Of a DNA stretch of 64,000 nucleotides, positions 33,600 to 42,294 are shown piece after piece. The DNA lies in the NCBI RefSeq assembly GCF_001875655.1, contig NZ_MKEQ01000002.1, forward strand, positions 558,001-622,000. Reading direction: 5' to 3'. Made by a program: the position numbers and the translations under genes. The stretch comes from Enterobacter hormaechei ATCC 49162. Its GTDB lineage: Bacteria; Pseudomonadota; Gammaproteobacteria; Enterobacterales; Enterobacteriaceae. The notes under the pieces were generated by a model. It was not told the DNA's origin, searched no databases, and was given only the letters and a program-made list of their open reading frames with translations. Each line of letters starts with the position of its first letter. Position 1 is the stretch's first letter.

Positions 33600-34698
33600 A
33601 TGTTTGAAATTAATCCGGTAAAAAACCGCATTCAGGACCTCACGGAGCGCTCTGACGCTCTTAGGGGGTATCTTTGACTACGATGCCAAGAAAGAGCGTC
33701 TCGAAGAAGTAAACGCCGAGCTGGAACAGCCGGACGTCTGGAACGAACCTGAACGCGCTCAGGCGCTGGGTAAAGAGCGTTCCTCCCTCGAAGCCATCGT
33801 AGATACGCTGGATCAAATGGCGCAGGGTCTGGAAGATGTTTCTGGGCTGCTGGAGCTGGCTGTCGAAGCCGACGACGAAGAAACCTTTAACGAAGCCGTG
33901 GCAGAACTCGACGTGCTGGAAGAGAAGCTGGCGCAGCTGGAATTCCGTCGCATGTTCTCCGGCGAATACGATAGCGCTGACTGCTATCTCGATATTCAGG
34001 CAGGTTCTGGCGGTACCGAAGCGCAGGACTGGGCCAGCATGCTGATGCGCATGTATCTGCGCTGGGCGGAAGCGCGCGGTTTCAAAACCGAGATTATCGA
34101 AGAATCCGAGGGTGAAGTGGCGGGGATCAAATCCGTCACCATCAAGATTATTGGCGATTACGCCTACGGCTGGCTGCGTACTGAAACCGGCGTTCACCGC
34201 CTGGTGCGTAAAAGCCCGTTTGACTCCGGCGGTCGTCGTCACACCTCCTTCAGCTCCGCGTTTGTCTACCCGGAAGTGGATGAAGATATTGATATCGACA
34301 TCAACCCGGCAGACCTGCGTATCGACGTTTACCGCGCATCCGGCGCGGGTGGTCAGCACGTTAACCGTACGGAATCCGCGGTGCGTATTACCCACATTCC
34401 AACCGGGCTGGTAACACAGTGCCAGAACGACCGTTCCCAGCATAAGAACAAAGACCAGGCCATGAAGCAGATGAAAGCGAAGCTTTATGAGCTGGAGATG
34501 CAGAAGAAAAATGCTGAGAAGCAGGCGATGGAAGACAACAAGTCCGACATCGGCTGGGGCAGCCAGATCCGTTCTTACGTCCTTGATGACTCCCGCATCA
34601 AAGACCTGCGTACCGGGGTTGAAACCCGTAACACGCAGGCGGTGCTGGACGGCAGCCTGGACCAATTTATCGAAGCAAGTTTGAAAGCAGGGTTATGA
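33600..34698 (+). CDS. prfB: Peptide chain release factor RF2, programmed +1 frameshift
   Basis: Release factor for UGA and UAA. Frame 0 runs from the ATG at 33600 for 25 codons to an in-frame TGA at 33675-33677. Translation must slip +1 on CTT and continue at GAC (33676) to the stop at 34698, giving 365 residues as in E. coli. The frameshift signal is complete: an internal Shine-Dalgarno AGGGGG at 33663-33668, slippery CTTT and TGAC. RF2 autoregulates by terminating at this TGA when abundant. The GGQ motif is at residues 250-252, and residue 246 is alanine rather than the threonine of K-12. It lies directly upstream of lysS. Confidence 0.98.
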
Positions 34699-34707
34699 GG
34701 AACCAAC

Positions 34708-36225
34708 ATGTCTGAACAACAAGCACAGGGCGCTGACGCGGTAGTCGATCTTAACAACGAACTGAAAACCCGCCGCGAGAAGCTGGCAGCGCTGCGCGAG
34801 CAGGGCGTGCCGTTCCCGAACGATTTTCGTCGTGACCACACCTCAGACCAACTGCACGCAGACTTCGACGGTAAAGAGAACGAAGAGCTGGAAGCGCTGA
34901 ACGTTGAAGTGTCCGTTGCGGGCCGCATGATGACCCGTCGTATCATGGGTAAAGCGTCCTTCGTGACCTTACAGGACGTGGGCGGCCGCATTCAGCTGTA
35001 CGTCTCTCGTGACGACCTGCCGGAAGGCATCTACAACGAGCAGTTCAAGAAATGGGACCTGGGCGATATCCTGGGCGCAAAAGGTAAGCTGTTTAAAACC
35101 AAAACCGGTGAACTGTCTATCCACTGCACCGAGCTGCGTCTGCTGACCAAAGCCCTGCGCCCGCTGCCGGACAAGTTCCACGGTTTGCAGGATCAGGAAG
35201 CGCGCTATCGTCAGCGCTACCTGGATCTCATCTCTAACGATGAATCCCGTAAGACCTTCAAAATTCGCTCCCAGATCATGGCCGGTATTCGCCAGTTCAT
35301 GGTTAACCGCGACTTTATGGAAGTGGAAACCCCGATGATGCAGGTGATCCCAGGCGGTGCCTCTGCCCGTCCGTTCATCACCCATCACAACGCTCTGGAT
35401 CTCGACATGTACCTGCGTATCGCGCCGGAACTGTACCTGAAGCGTCTGGTGGTCGGTGGTTTCGACCGCGTGTTTGAAATCAACCGTAACTTCCGTAACG
35501 AAGGTATCTCCGTACGTCATAACCCAGAGTTCACCATGATGGAACTCTATATGGCGTATGCGGATTACAAAGATCTGATCGAGCTGACCGAATCCCTGTT
35601 CCGCACCCTGGCGCAGGACATTCTGGGCACCACCGAAGTGCCTTACGGTGAAGAAGTGTTCGACTTCGGCAAGCCGTTCGAAAAACTGACCATGCGCGAA
35701 GCGATCAAGAAATACCGTCCGGAAACCGAAATGGCTGACCTGGATAACTTCGACTCTGCGAAAGCGATCGCGGAAAGCATCGGAATCAAAGTTGAGAAGA
35801 GCTGGGGTCTGGGCCGTATCGTGACCGAGATCTTCGAAGAAGTGGCCGAAGCGCATCTGATTCAGCCGACCTTCATCACCGAATACCCGGCGGAAGTGTC
35901 TCCGCTGGCGCGTCGTAATGACGAGAACCCGGAAATCACTGACCGCTTCGAATTCTTCATCGGTGGCCGCGAAATCGGTAACGGCTTTAGCGAGCTGAAC
36001 GATGCAGAAGATCAGGCGCAGCGCTTCCAGGATCAGGTTAACGCGAAAGCGGCAGGCGACGACGAAGCGATGTTCTTCGACGAAGACTACGTGACCGCGC
36101 TGGAGCACGGTTTGCCGCCGACGGCTGGCCTGGGTATTGGTATCGACCGTATGGTAATGCTGTTCACCAACAGCCACACCATCCGCGACGTGATCCTGTT
36201 CCCGGCGATGCGTCCGGTGAAATAA
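34708..36225 (+). CDS. lysS: Lysyl-tRNA synthetase, class II
   Basis: Charges tRNA-Lys; 505 residues. The N-terminal OB-fold anticodon-binding domain (about residues 60-150) is followed by the class II core: motif 2 [20 protein letters not shown] and motif 3 [13 protein letters not shown] near the C-terminus. It starts 9 bases after prfB, with which it is co-transcribed in E. coli. Confidence 0.98.
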   Translation: MSEQQAQGADAVVDLNNELKTRREKLAALREQGVPFPNDFRRDHTSDQLHADFDGKENEELEALNVEVSVAGRMMTRRIMGKASFVTLQDVGGRIQLYVSRDDLPEGIYNEQFKKWDLGDILGAKGKLFKTKTGELSIHCTELRLLTKALRPLPDKFHGLQDQEARYRQRYLDLISNDESRKTFKIRSQIMAGIRQFMVNRDFMEVETPMMQVIPGGASARPFITHHNALDLDMYLRIAPELYLKRLVVGGFDRVFEINRNFRNEGISVRHNPEFTMMELYMAYADYKDLIELTESLFRTLAQDILGTTEVPYGEEVFDFGKPFEKLTMREAIKKYRPETEMADLDNFDSAKAIAESIGIKVEKSWGLGRIVTEIFEEVAEAHLIQPTFITEYPAEVSPLARRNDENPEITDRFEFFIGGREIGNGFSELNDAEDQAQRFQDQVNAKAAGDDEAMFFDEDYVTALEHGLPPTAGLGIGIDRMVMLFTNSHTIRDVILFPAMRPVK

Positions 36226-36238
36226 GCCGTTAAGACGT

Positions 36239-36277
36239 AAAAAAAGCCCCGTGCGTTTATCGCCGGGGCTTTTTTAT
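36239..36277. terminator. Bidirectional terminator between lysS and idi
   Basis: A hairpin AAAAAAAGCCCCG...CGGGGCTTTTTTA with an A tract on one side and a T tract on the other can terminate the convergent lysS and idi genes. Confidence 0.85.
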
Positions 36278-36816
36278 TGCGCCGCGAAGGCGCTGAGTTT
36301 TTCGCGCGCGGCGTTCGCTTCCTGCACCATCCACGGACTGAAAGCCCACGGCGTAGCGTCCAGCGCGCGAAATAGCGCGTCCAGCTTCACCCACTGATAC
36401 TCCATCACTTCTTCGCTGTTGATTGCGAGGGTATTTGTTACGCGGGCGGCATAGACCGGGCAAATTTCGTTTTCAACGATCCCTGACGGGTCGGCTTCAC
36501 GATAGCGGAACTCCGGGGCAATGGGGGTGATGTCCGTGATTTCGGCGCCGACTTCAAAGCGGCAGCGGCGGATAATCGCCTGCTCTGTCGCTTCATCGGC
36601 CTGTGGATGTCCGCAAACGGAGTTCGTCCATACGCCGGGCCAGGCTTTTTTACTTAAGGCGCGCCGGGTGATCAGACATTCTCCGTGAGCGTTAAACAGC
36701 CATGAAGAGAAAGCCAGGTGTAGCGGGGTGTGTGACGTGTGCGCGGCGTACTTCTCCTGAGTGCCAATCACCTTTCCCTGGTCATTTACCAAAATAACGT
36801 GTTCTTGAATACTCAT
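36274..36816 (-). CDS. idi: Isopentenyl-diphosphate delta-isomerase, type I
   Basis: Interconverts IPP and DMAPP for isoprenoid synthesis; 180 residues (E. coli 182). It has a Nudix-like fold with catalytic Cys in TNSVCGHP (about residue 67) and catalytic Glu in VENEICPVY (about residue 116). It is convergent with lysS, as in E. coli. Confidence 0.96.
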   Translation of the reverse strand: MSIQEHVILVNDQGKVIGTQEKYAAHTSHTPLHLAFSSWLFNAHGECLITRRALSKKAWPGVWTNSVCGHPQADEATEQAIIRRCRFEVGAEITDITPIAPEFRYREADPSGIVENEICPVYAARVTNTLAINSEEVMEYQWVKLDALFRALDATPWAFSPWMVQEANAAREKLSAFAAQ

Positions 36817-36979
36817 TGATGCTCCAGTGCCAAAATGCTTAATGGTTCAGCACCATCAGCGGAATTATTATACTGCATTCTTATCCGAACGGTTTGGCCC
36901 ACAGAGCGGAAAAGGGCATGACCCGCATCAGTTTGGGCTGCTATCATAGTGCGCCATTCACGCTGACCGAGGAGCTGTT

Positions 36980-37720
36980 TTGTTTGCAGGAAGCCTGACG
37001 AGAAACCCGATCATTGCCGTTTTCTGCCTGACGCTGACGCTACTTATAGCGGGATGCTCGGGGAGTAAATCTTCGGATATGGGCAGTTATTCTGGTGCAG
37101 TCTATACCGTTAAGCGCGGGGACACGCTCTACCGCATATCCCGTGCCACCGGAACCAGCGTGAAGGAGCTGGCGCGCCTGAATAATATCTCTCCACCGTA
37201 TACCATTGAGGTTGGACAGAAGCTCAAGGTTAACGGCGGTTCCTCCTCAGGGAAAAAGTCCTCCACGCGTAAAACAGCCAAAGTCACGCCATCCTATCAG
37301 GTGCCTAAATCATCCTGGCCGCCGGTCGGTCAGCGCTGCTGGATTTGGCCTGCAAGCGGAAAAGTGGTGGCGCCGTATTCGCTCTCGGAAGGCGGAAACA
37401 AAGGTATTGATATCGCTGCCGCGCGCGGCACACCGGTTTACGCTTCCGGGGCCGGGAAGGTGGTCTATGTCGGTAACCAGCTACGTGGATACGGTAACCT
37501 GATCATGATTAAGCATGGTGAGGATTACATTACGGCGTATGCGCATAACGACACGATGCTGGTCAATAACGGCCAGAACGTGAAGGCGGGGCAGAAGATT
37601 GCGACCATGGGCAGTACCGGGACGGATACGGTGAAGCTGCACTTCCAGATCCGCTATAAGGCCACGGCCATCGATCCGCAGCGCTATCTTCCGGCGCAGG
37701 GCAGTAAACCAAAGTGCTAA
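36980..37720 (+). CDS. actS: LysM/M23 lipoprotein, amidase activator-like YgeR (ActS)
   Basis: Outer-membrane lipoprotein of 246 residues starting with TTG at 36980 after a GAGGAG ribosome-binding site. The signal peptide ends at the lipobox LLIAGCSG (Cys near residue 26). One LysM domain ([18 protein letters not shown]) is followed by a degenerate M23/LytM domain. The M23 zinc set HxxxD...HxH is not intact ([10 protein letters not shown] where catalytic enzymes have His, and LHFQIR for HxH). This fits a non-catalytic activator; E. coli ActS activates amidase AmiC. It lies upstream of the glycine tRNA, as in E. coli. Confidence 0.94.
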   Translation: MFAGSLTRNPIIAVFCLTLTLLIAGCSGSKSSDMGSYSGAVYTVKRGDTLYRISRATGTSVKELARLNNISPPYTIEVGQKLKVNGGSSSGKKSSTRKTAKVTPSYQVPKSSWPPVGQRCWIWPASGKVVAPYSLSEGGNKGIDIAAARGTPVYASGAGKVVYVGNQLRGYGNLIMIKHGEDYITAYAHNDTMLVNNGQNVKAGQKIATMGSTGTDTVKLHFQIRYKATAIDPQRYLPAQGSKPKC

Positions 37721-37755
37721 GTGATTATTTAATCGCCACTTAGTGGGTTAAAGGC

Positions 37756-37783
37756 TTGTATGAAGAGGCGTAAGGTCTATAAT
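37756..37783 (+). promoter_or_regulatory. Promoter of tRNA-Gly
   Basis: A consensus -10 TATAAT (37778-37783) and a -35-like TTGTAT (37756-37761) with a 16-base spacer precede the tRNA by 17 bases. Confidence 0.75.
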
Positions 37784-37800
37784 GCCTTACGCACCTCAAA

Positions 37801-37874
37801 GCGGGCGTAGTTCAATGGTAGAACGAGAGCTTCCCAAGCTCTATACGAGGGTTCGATTCCCTTCGCCCGCTCCA
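37801..37874 (+). tRNA. glyU: tRNA-Gly(CCC)
   Basis: A 74-base cloverleaf with acceptor stem GCGGGCG/CGCCCGC, T-loop GGTTCGATTCC and encoded CCA end. The anticodon loop CTTCCCAAG places anticodon CCC at 37833-37835. Sequence and position after ygeR match E. coli glyU. The 3' side opens into non-core DNA, so this tRNA is a likely integration site. Confidence 0.98.
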
Positions 37875-38156
37875 GTTTCTTCTCTTGTGGATAAGCCTTA
37901 AAAGCCTTTTCTATCAGCAACTTAAATCGTTACCTATTTTAGTCGCCTATGGGTTCTACCATTGAGATCCACCCTTGGTAACTGTCACGCTAAGTTACAT
38001 GGTGAGATGACAGTATAACTCAGCGTTATGATCACTCTGACAGTCTGTTGGAGTCGCTACGCTCCGTTTGTTGCTGTATTACCAACCAGGCTTTATGGCT
38101 TCTATTATCTGAAATTGGGGAAAAGGGGAAAGGCTGAATATCTCCAGCCTTTGGCT
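37875..38156. other. Gene-poor, AT-rich stretch after tRNA-Gly
   Basis: No coding region is convincing in these 282 bases. I see no terminator-like run directly after the tRNA apart from T-rich TTTCTTCTCTTG. It probably contains an island boundary, but no duplicated tRNA 3' end was found by eye. Confidence 0.4.
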
Positions 38157-38429
38157 TCATCTTACTTTTTTGAAGATAAGCAGGATCAGAGGGACGCAGA
38201 CTGCGAAACCGTAAATTGCCGCATCAAAAATACCGTTTGTAGCCTGAGCAAGCGAATCAACAGCTTGGTAATACTCTTTTAATGTAATGGGGTTTTATGT
38301 AAGTGTCTGATTTTGTAAGAAAATTTCGAATGCTTGCGAGGCTGCAAACAGTCCGAGAAAGTAACCCAGGCTGACAATACAAATCCCTCCCCAACGGAGA
38401 ATGGTTTTAGTCCTATTCGTCAACGTCAT
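38157..38429 (-). pseudogene. Small two-helix membrane protein with in-frame stop; candidate effector immunity gene
   Basis: The minus-strand ATG at 38429 lies inside the 3' end of the PAAR gene (17-base overlap) and opens MTLTNRTKTILRWGG, followed by a hydrophobic helix (about residues 13-30). After 44 codons an in-frame TAA occurs at 38295-38297. Beyond it the same frame continues for 45 codons (NPITLKEYYQAVDSLAQATN, then a second helix FAVCVPLILLIF) to a TGA at 38157-38159. The continuing frame and second membrane helix suggest a 90-residue protein broken by one nonsense mutation. Position and topology fit an inner-membrane immunity protein for the adjacent toxin; that role is inferred. 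Without readthrough only a 44-residue peptide is made. Confidence 0.6.
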
Positions 38430-39543
38430 AAGATCCACCTAATACGCCGCCAAAAGTACCGCTGGAATACTGCGATAATGAATCGCCAGTAGCAGCTGCT
38501 TCGGCTGCAATGTGCTGAACATAACCCTTTGGCGACCCTTGGTATCGCGATAAATTGTCCTTGTTGGGATACATTTTTTTAAACTCGCCTGTCATTTCAA
38601 CAACTGTCATTGATGAGAAGTCAGAATTTTTTGACTCAAGATAACGCTGCAATGAGACAGGGATTGTGAAATCTTCTTCGGATTCGATAGGAATCTGCGT
38701 CGTAGTCAATGTGTAGTTGTGCTCGAATACCGTTGAACCAGCAAACTTAATCCCTTCAACAGAGTGAGTGGTACAGTTGTTTCCTGTTACGTCGTACTCA
38801 TCAATTGTGCGGCCTCTGCGTTGGGTTGTTTCTTTCATTTCCAATGTGCGAATCGCTGTTTCACCCTTGTTCCAAAGATCTTCAAAGAATTGCCTCGTTT
38901 TCGTTGGATCAGCATCATCTATTCTAAACGCTCTTGCGCCCATTCGGTACAGCTCTGCTCTGTAGTAAACCCTCGCGTCTTCATCTTGCAGAAAGTTTAA
39001 AATTCCATCTCCAGTTAAATTCCCGGGGCCTGTTCTGCCGTAGCGACCATAGGTATAGAGATAAATCGAATTGTCTTGATGTACGGAAACGAAAGCATGT
39101 CCTGCGTCTGTGATTTCAGTCCAGAGGTAAACCCCGTTCAATAGCAGGTTATCTTCTGGCTTACAGGTGTCAGCGAAGCTATCATTTTCGGGATCGTCTA
39201 TCGGGCCGGGGAGAATGGGAAATTCAACAACGTGAGATTGGGCTGTGTCGGCTTTCTCTGCCTCTGTAGAAAATTCGTAAGTGTCATCAATGGAAGGAAT
39301 AAAACGTGAATTGCAGGGACATGAACTACGGCTGTGCAGTGTACCGGCTACTCTTTTACCATGTATGGTATCACTATCAAGACCGCCGTAGATGCGATAA
39401 TACCCGGGATGTTTGCCACAGGTTACTTTATGGCTTTCACATGCCATATCTTTATTGAAAAAATGATGGTCGGGGCATCCTTCAATAATCCTACCACCGC
39501 AAGCTGTCTTATCACCTCTGAATAAAAAATGACCAATGGCCAT
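38413..39543 (-). CDS. PAAR-domain protein with candidate papain-like hydrolase C-terminus (orphan T6SS effector)
   Basis: A 376-residue protein starting at 39543 after AAGGAAAAGG. Residues 1 to about 85 resemble a PAAR spike-tip domain (MAIGHFLFRGDKTACGGRII, many Cys/His). About 86-140 is a linker. The C-terminal part has GHAFVSVH (His149) followed by NNCTTHSVEG (Cys257) at a helix start. His before Cys is the order seen in circularly permuted papain-like/NlpC-P60-type or DUF4105-type hydrolases, so a peptidoglycan or other amide/ester target is possible. No VgrG or other T6SS genes are nearby, so it would depend on a distant apparatus. A small membrane-protein gene overlaps its 3' end. The PAAR call is fairly secure; the catalytic class is inference. 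Confidence 0.75.
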   Translation of the reverse strand: MAIGHFLFRGDKTACGGRIIEGCPDHHFFNKDMACESHKVTCGKHPGYYRIYGGLDSDTIHGKRVAGTLHSRSSCPCNSRFIPSIDDTYEFSTEAEKADTAQSHVVEFPILPGPIDDPENDSFADTCKPEDNLLLNGVYLWTEITDAGHAFVSVHQDNSIYLYTYGRYGRTGPGNLTGDGILNFLQDEDARVYYRAELYRMGARAFRIDDADPTKTRQFFEDLWNKGETAIRTLEMKETTQRRGRTIDEYDVTGNNCTTHSVEGIKFAGSTVFEHNYTLTTTQIPIESEEDFTIPVSLQRYLESKNSDFSSMTVVEMTGEFKKMYPNKDNLSRYQGSPKGYVQHIAAEAAATGDSLSQYSSGTFGGVLGGSYDVDE

Positions 39544-40041
39544 TCGTCCTTTTCCTTATTTTGCTTATAAGTCCATGCGGAAAGTGTAGGTTTTTGATGC
39601 AGATGAGTAAATGAGCAAACGCAACAAAACCAAAATGTAACTATGGGGGCATTTGAGTTAAGTGATCCTAAAGAAAACTCTTTTGAGAAATCGTCCTGCA
39701 CATCCTGATCATATCCGATGTAAGACATTGTTGAGAATGGATCTGTCTGTTTCAGAAAATGAGAGATTGTAGTCGTGTAAAAGGTTCTCTTGTCTCGTAA
39801 CTCTCTTTATAAATCCATCTCATCGATCGCACGGCTAACGACTTACTGGTCTAAATCCAGTCCGTATCTGGTGTCGGTGGTGTTGCTGTGATTCAGCATG
39901 TTATTCAAGATATTATTCAACAAACGTTGTCATTTACCTTCCTCTGCTAAACAACCAATAACCCAAGGCGTAACACGCTGAGTTGCACATTTCCTGTACC
40001 CTGGATACCCTGAGATTAATCCTAATAACTCAAGGGTGAGT
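39544..40041. other. Mostly non-coding region with a possible integrase remnant
   Basis: About 500 bases, AT-rich, between the PAAR gene (minus) and a 47-codon ORF (plus). It must hold the promoter of the PAAR gene. Minus-strand 39933-39807 reads as a fragment resembling the end of a tyrosine recombinase, listed separately. Nothing else was identified. Confidence 0.4.
39807..39933 (-). pseudogene. Possible remnant of a tyrosine integrase C-terminus
   Basis: The minus-strand frame reads LLNNILNNMLNHSNTTDTRY, then GLDLDQ, an in-frame TAA, and VVSRAIDEMDL to a final TAA at 39807-39809. The stretch LNHSN....TxRY resembles the catalytic His and Tyr region of tyrosine recombinases (usual form GHSxxxTTxxY), one residue short. 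Upstream codons are interrupted by a TGA. The match is short, so confidence is low. Confidence 0.3.
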
Positions 40042-40185
40042 ATGGCTACCGGGAAAAGAAGAAATCAAAAGGAATCACCTGAAGAAGAGTTAGATCGCTT
40101 GCTGGATGAGCTTGAACTCACACAGGAGCAACGGGAGTTTATTGAATCCATGCGAGAGGACAAGGGGGATCCCTGTGAGGAGTAA
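40042..40185 (+). CDS. Small highly charged hypothetical protein
   Basis: A 47-codon ORF from the ATG at 40042 with a GGTGAG ribosome-binding site about 5 bases upstream. The product begins MATGKRRNQKESPEEELDRL and is rich in Glu, Arg and Lys with no hydrophobic segment, probably one or two amphipathic helices. It ends DPCEE. I do not recognise it. The good ribosome-binding site and biased composition favour a real gene. Confidence 0.5.
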   Translation: MATGKRRNQKESPEEELDRLLDELELTQEQREFIESMREDKGDPCEE

Positions 40186-40325
40186 CGCTTGCCATCCATG
40201 CTGATTTGCCAAAATAGTCAGAGGGGCTGATCCGCGCATAATTTAAAATTAAACCCTCTTCCTTTTTACCCCTACATTTTCTCCTGTTATATCTGTCGGC
40301 AAATTTTTTATTTCCCGGATCGCAG

Positions 40326-41501
40326 ATGAAAACACGACTCCTCCTGTGTGCTGGCGCATTAGCCGCCTCCAGTGCCCATGCCAGCGCACTCTATTTTTAT
40401 GAAGCTGGCACCGAAGACACCGCGCTTGCCGGAGCAGGGCAGGCGGCTCGAGCGCAGGATGCCTCTACAATCATGACCAACCCTGCTGGCATGACGCGTT
40501 TACCGGATCATATGATCACCGGTGGGTTACAGGTAATGGATGGCTCCATCGACAACCAGCTGGATAACGATGCCCATCAAAGCCCCGGCGACGTGATGAA
40601 AACCATCCCGAATGCCAGCGCCTTTTATAGTCAGAAAATAAACGATGATCTCTATGCAGGCGTGGGGCTTTACGGTAATTACGGTCTGGGGATCGATTAC
40701 GGTAGCTGGGCAGGGGACAGGCTGATTAAAAAGAGCACTCTGGTCGCAATGACGCTCAGTCCGTCACTGGCTTATAAGCTCAACGACCGCCTCTCAATAG
40801 GGGCGTCCGCCAACGTTAATTACGGTTATTTCTCGCTGACCCGCAACGTTAATGATAACGACTACCGGCGGCACGATGAGGACTGGGCCATGAGCTATCG
40901 GCTTGGGTTACTCATGCAACTGACCGACCAGACGCGAGCCGGTATCACATGGAACAGCGAGACGAACTATCGCTACACTATTAACGGCAAAGTGCGCGTG
41001 CAGCATGGCACTTACGACCTGCCGGTGTCGGCACAAATCAGCGCGCCGCAGCAAATCATGCTCAGTCTTGTGCATGATATTAACCCGCGGTGGTCGGTGA
41101 TGGGCGATCTCGGCTGGCAGGACTGGAGCCAGTTCGGTGCGCCGCAAATCGTCGTCGGAGATCAGCAACTGAACAACGTCAGCCGCCTGAAGGACACCTG
41201 GCACGGCGCGGTGGGCGTACAGTATCGTCCAACACCTCAGTGGCGACTGAATGCCGGTGTGGCGTTCGACAGCTCGCCGTATGAAAGCCAGAGTGATGTG
41301 GCCTTAACCTTACCCACCGGCGACGAGTGGCGATTTGGCACGGGAGCCCAGTATCAGATCACCCCGGCCAGCAATATTGGGTTTGCCGTTTCGTATCTGC
41401 ATATGCAGTCGTCGCATGTGAAATCACCCGCGGTGTTTGCCGGAAGTTACGATCATCCTTATCTTTGGTTTGCCAGCGTCAACTACAGCTATCAGTTTTG
41501 A
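40326..41501 (+). CDS. Outer-membrane transport protein of the FadL/OmpP1/TodX family
   Basis: A 391-residue beta-barrel precursor. Residues 1-19 are a signal peptide (MKTRLLLCAGALAASSAHAS). The N-terminal hatch region has the family pattern ALAGAGQAARAQDASTIMTNPAGM. The rest alternates as barrel strands, ending with aromatic SVNYSYQF as expected for BAM recognition. Relatives move long-chain fatty acids or other hydrophobic compounds across the outer membrane. It is shorter than FadL (about 446), and the substrate is unknown. The regulator downstream lies in the same direction. Confidence 0.85.
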   Translation: MKTRLLLCAGALAASSAHASALYFYEAGTEDTALAGAGQAARAQDASTIMTNPAGMTRLPDHMITGGLQVMDGSIDNQLDNDAHQSPGDVMKTIPNASAFYSQKINDDLYAGVGLYGNYGLGIDYGSWAGDRLIKKSTLVAMTLSPSLAYKLNDRLSIGASANVNYGYFSLTRNVNDNDYRRHDEDWAMSYRLGLLMQLTDQTRAGITWNSETNYRYTINGKVRVQHGTYDLPVSAQISAPQQIMLSLVHDINPRWSVMGDLGWQDWSQFGAPQIVVGDQQLNNVSRLKDTWHGAVGVQYRPTPQWRLNAGVAFDSSPYESQSDVALTLPTGDEWRFGTGAQYQITPASNIGFAVSYLHMQSSHVKSPAVFAGSYDHPYLWFASVNYSYQF

Positions 41502-41564
41502 TCGGCTAACCGCTTAAAATATATGGTCTATAATGGCTGATATTCATTGTCAGAAGGTTGTGCC

Positions 41565-42194
41565 ATGCATATTTTACCGCCTGTTCGACCCGAAAAATCC
41601 ATCGAAAGATTAACCGCTATCCTTGAGCCGATAGCGGAGAAAGTGCAAGTTGTCCCGCGTAAGCGACTCACCTGGTTACGCAAAGGGAAACAGCAGATGT
41701 ACCTCTTTCTGGAGGGAGAGCTGTCCCTCCTGCGGGCCTCGGATGGGCTGGTGGTCGTGACCGTTTACGAGCCGCATTTGTTTGGTATTGCAGAGATGAT
41801 CCAGCCTACGCAGGGACATTTTCTTCGTGCGGAAAGGGAGTCGACTATTTTACGACTCGATGCGGACAAGGCGGCGGCGTTATTTCGTGCCGAGGGCGTC
41901 TGGGAGGATGTCGCCGCGCTGCTTTCCTATCACACCGCCTATCTGGTATTCCGTGATGCGCAGGTACTTCAGCAGCGTACCTATTCCGTTATTCGTAATC
42001 ACCTTCAGGAAATGATTTTACTCCCGGAGGAGACGCGTTTGCGTACTACGATTCTGGAATATATTCAGGACCGTACGCTGCTCTCTCGCAGCAGTATACT
42101 CAATGTATTATCCGCTCTTAAGCAGGGGGAGTATATTACCTTTAAGCGTGGTGGATATCTGCTTGAAGTCAGACATTTACCTGAATCATTCTAG
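41565..42194 (+). CDS. CRP-fold winged-helix regulator (IprA/YaiV-like)
   Basis: A 209-residue protein from the ATG at 41565 with AGAAGG 8 bases upstream. The N-terminal cyclic-nucleotide-binding-like beta roll (about residues 20-115, KGKQQMYLFLEGELSLLR) lacks the obvious phosphate-binding cassette of CRP. The C-terminal winged helix reads LLSRSSILNVLSALKQGEYI. Similar enterobacterial proteins include Salmonella IprA, linked to peroxide resistance. Its location between two outer-membrane protein genes suggests local control; the target is unknown. Confidence 0.75.
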   Translation: MHILPPVRPEKSIERLTAILEPIAEKVQVVPRKRLTWLRKGKQQMYLFLEGELSLLRASDGLVVVTVYEPHLFGIAEMIQPTQGHFLRAERESTILRLDADKAAALFRAEGVWEDVAALLSYHTAYLVFRDAQVLQQRTYSVIRNHLQEMILLPEETRLRTTILEYIQDRTLLSRSSILNVLSALKQGEYITFKRGGYLLEVRHLPESF

Positions 42195-42294
42195 GGAAAG
42201 TTTAAAATTAAACAGAAATGGAATTAACGACGACGTTAATTTTCTATATCGTTTGCTTTCTAAGTTTTATCTTTATCAAGTAAACGGTATATTT

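Noticed and set aside
37852..37874. Direct repeat of the tRNA-Gly 3' end marking an attachment site pair
   Set aside because: No second copy of CTTCGCCCGCTCCA was found downstream by eye; an automated search could overturn this.
38028..38282. An 84-codon plus-strand ORF after tRNA-Gly
   Set aside because: Poor ribosome-binding site and it lies antisense over the interrupted membrane-protein gene, whose frame has a better protein character.
39423..39728. A 101-codon minus-strand ORF (MSYIGYDQDV...) ahead of and overlapping the PAAR gene
   Set aside because: No ribosome-binding site, its second half is out of frame over the PAAR coding sequence, and no family is recognisable. A real 57-codon leader cannot be fully excluded.
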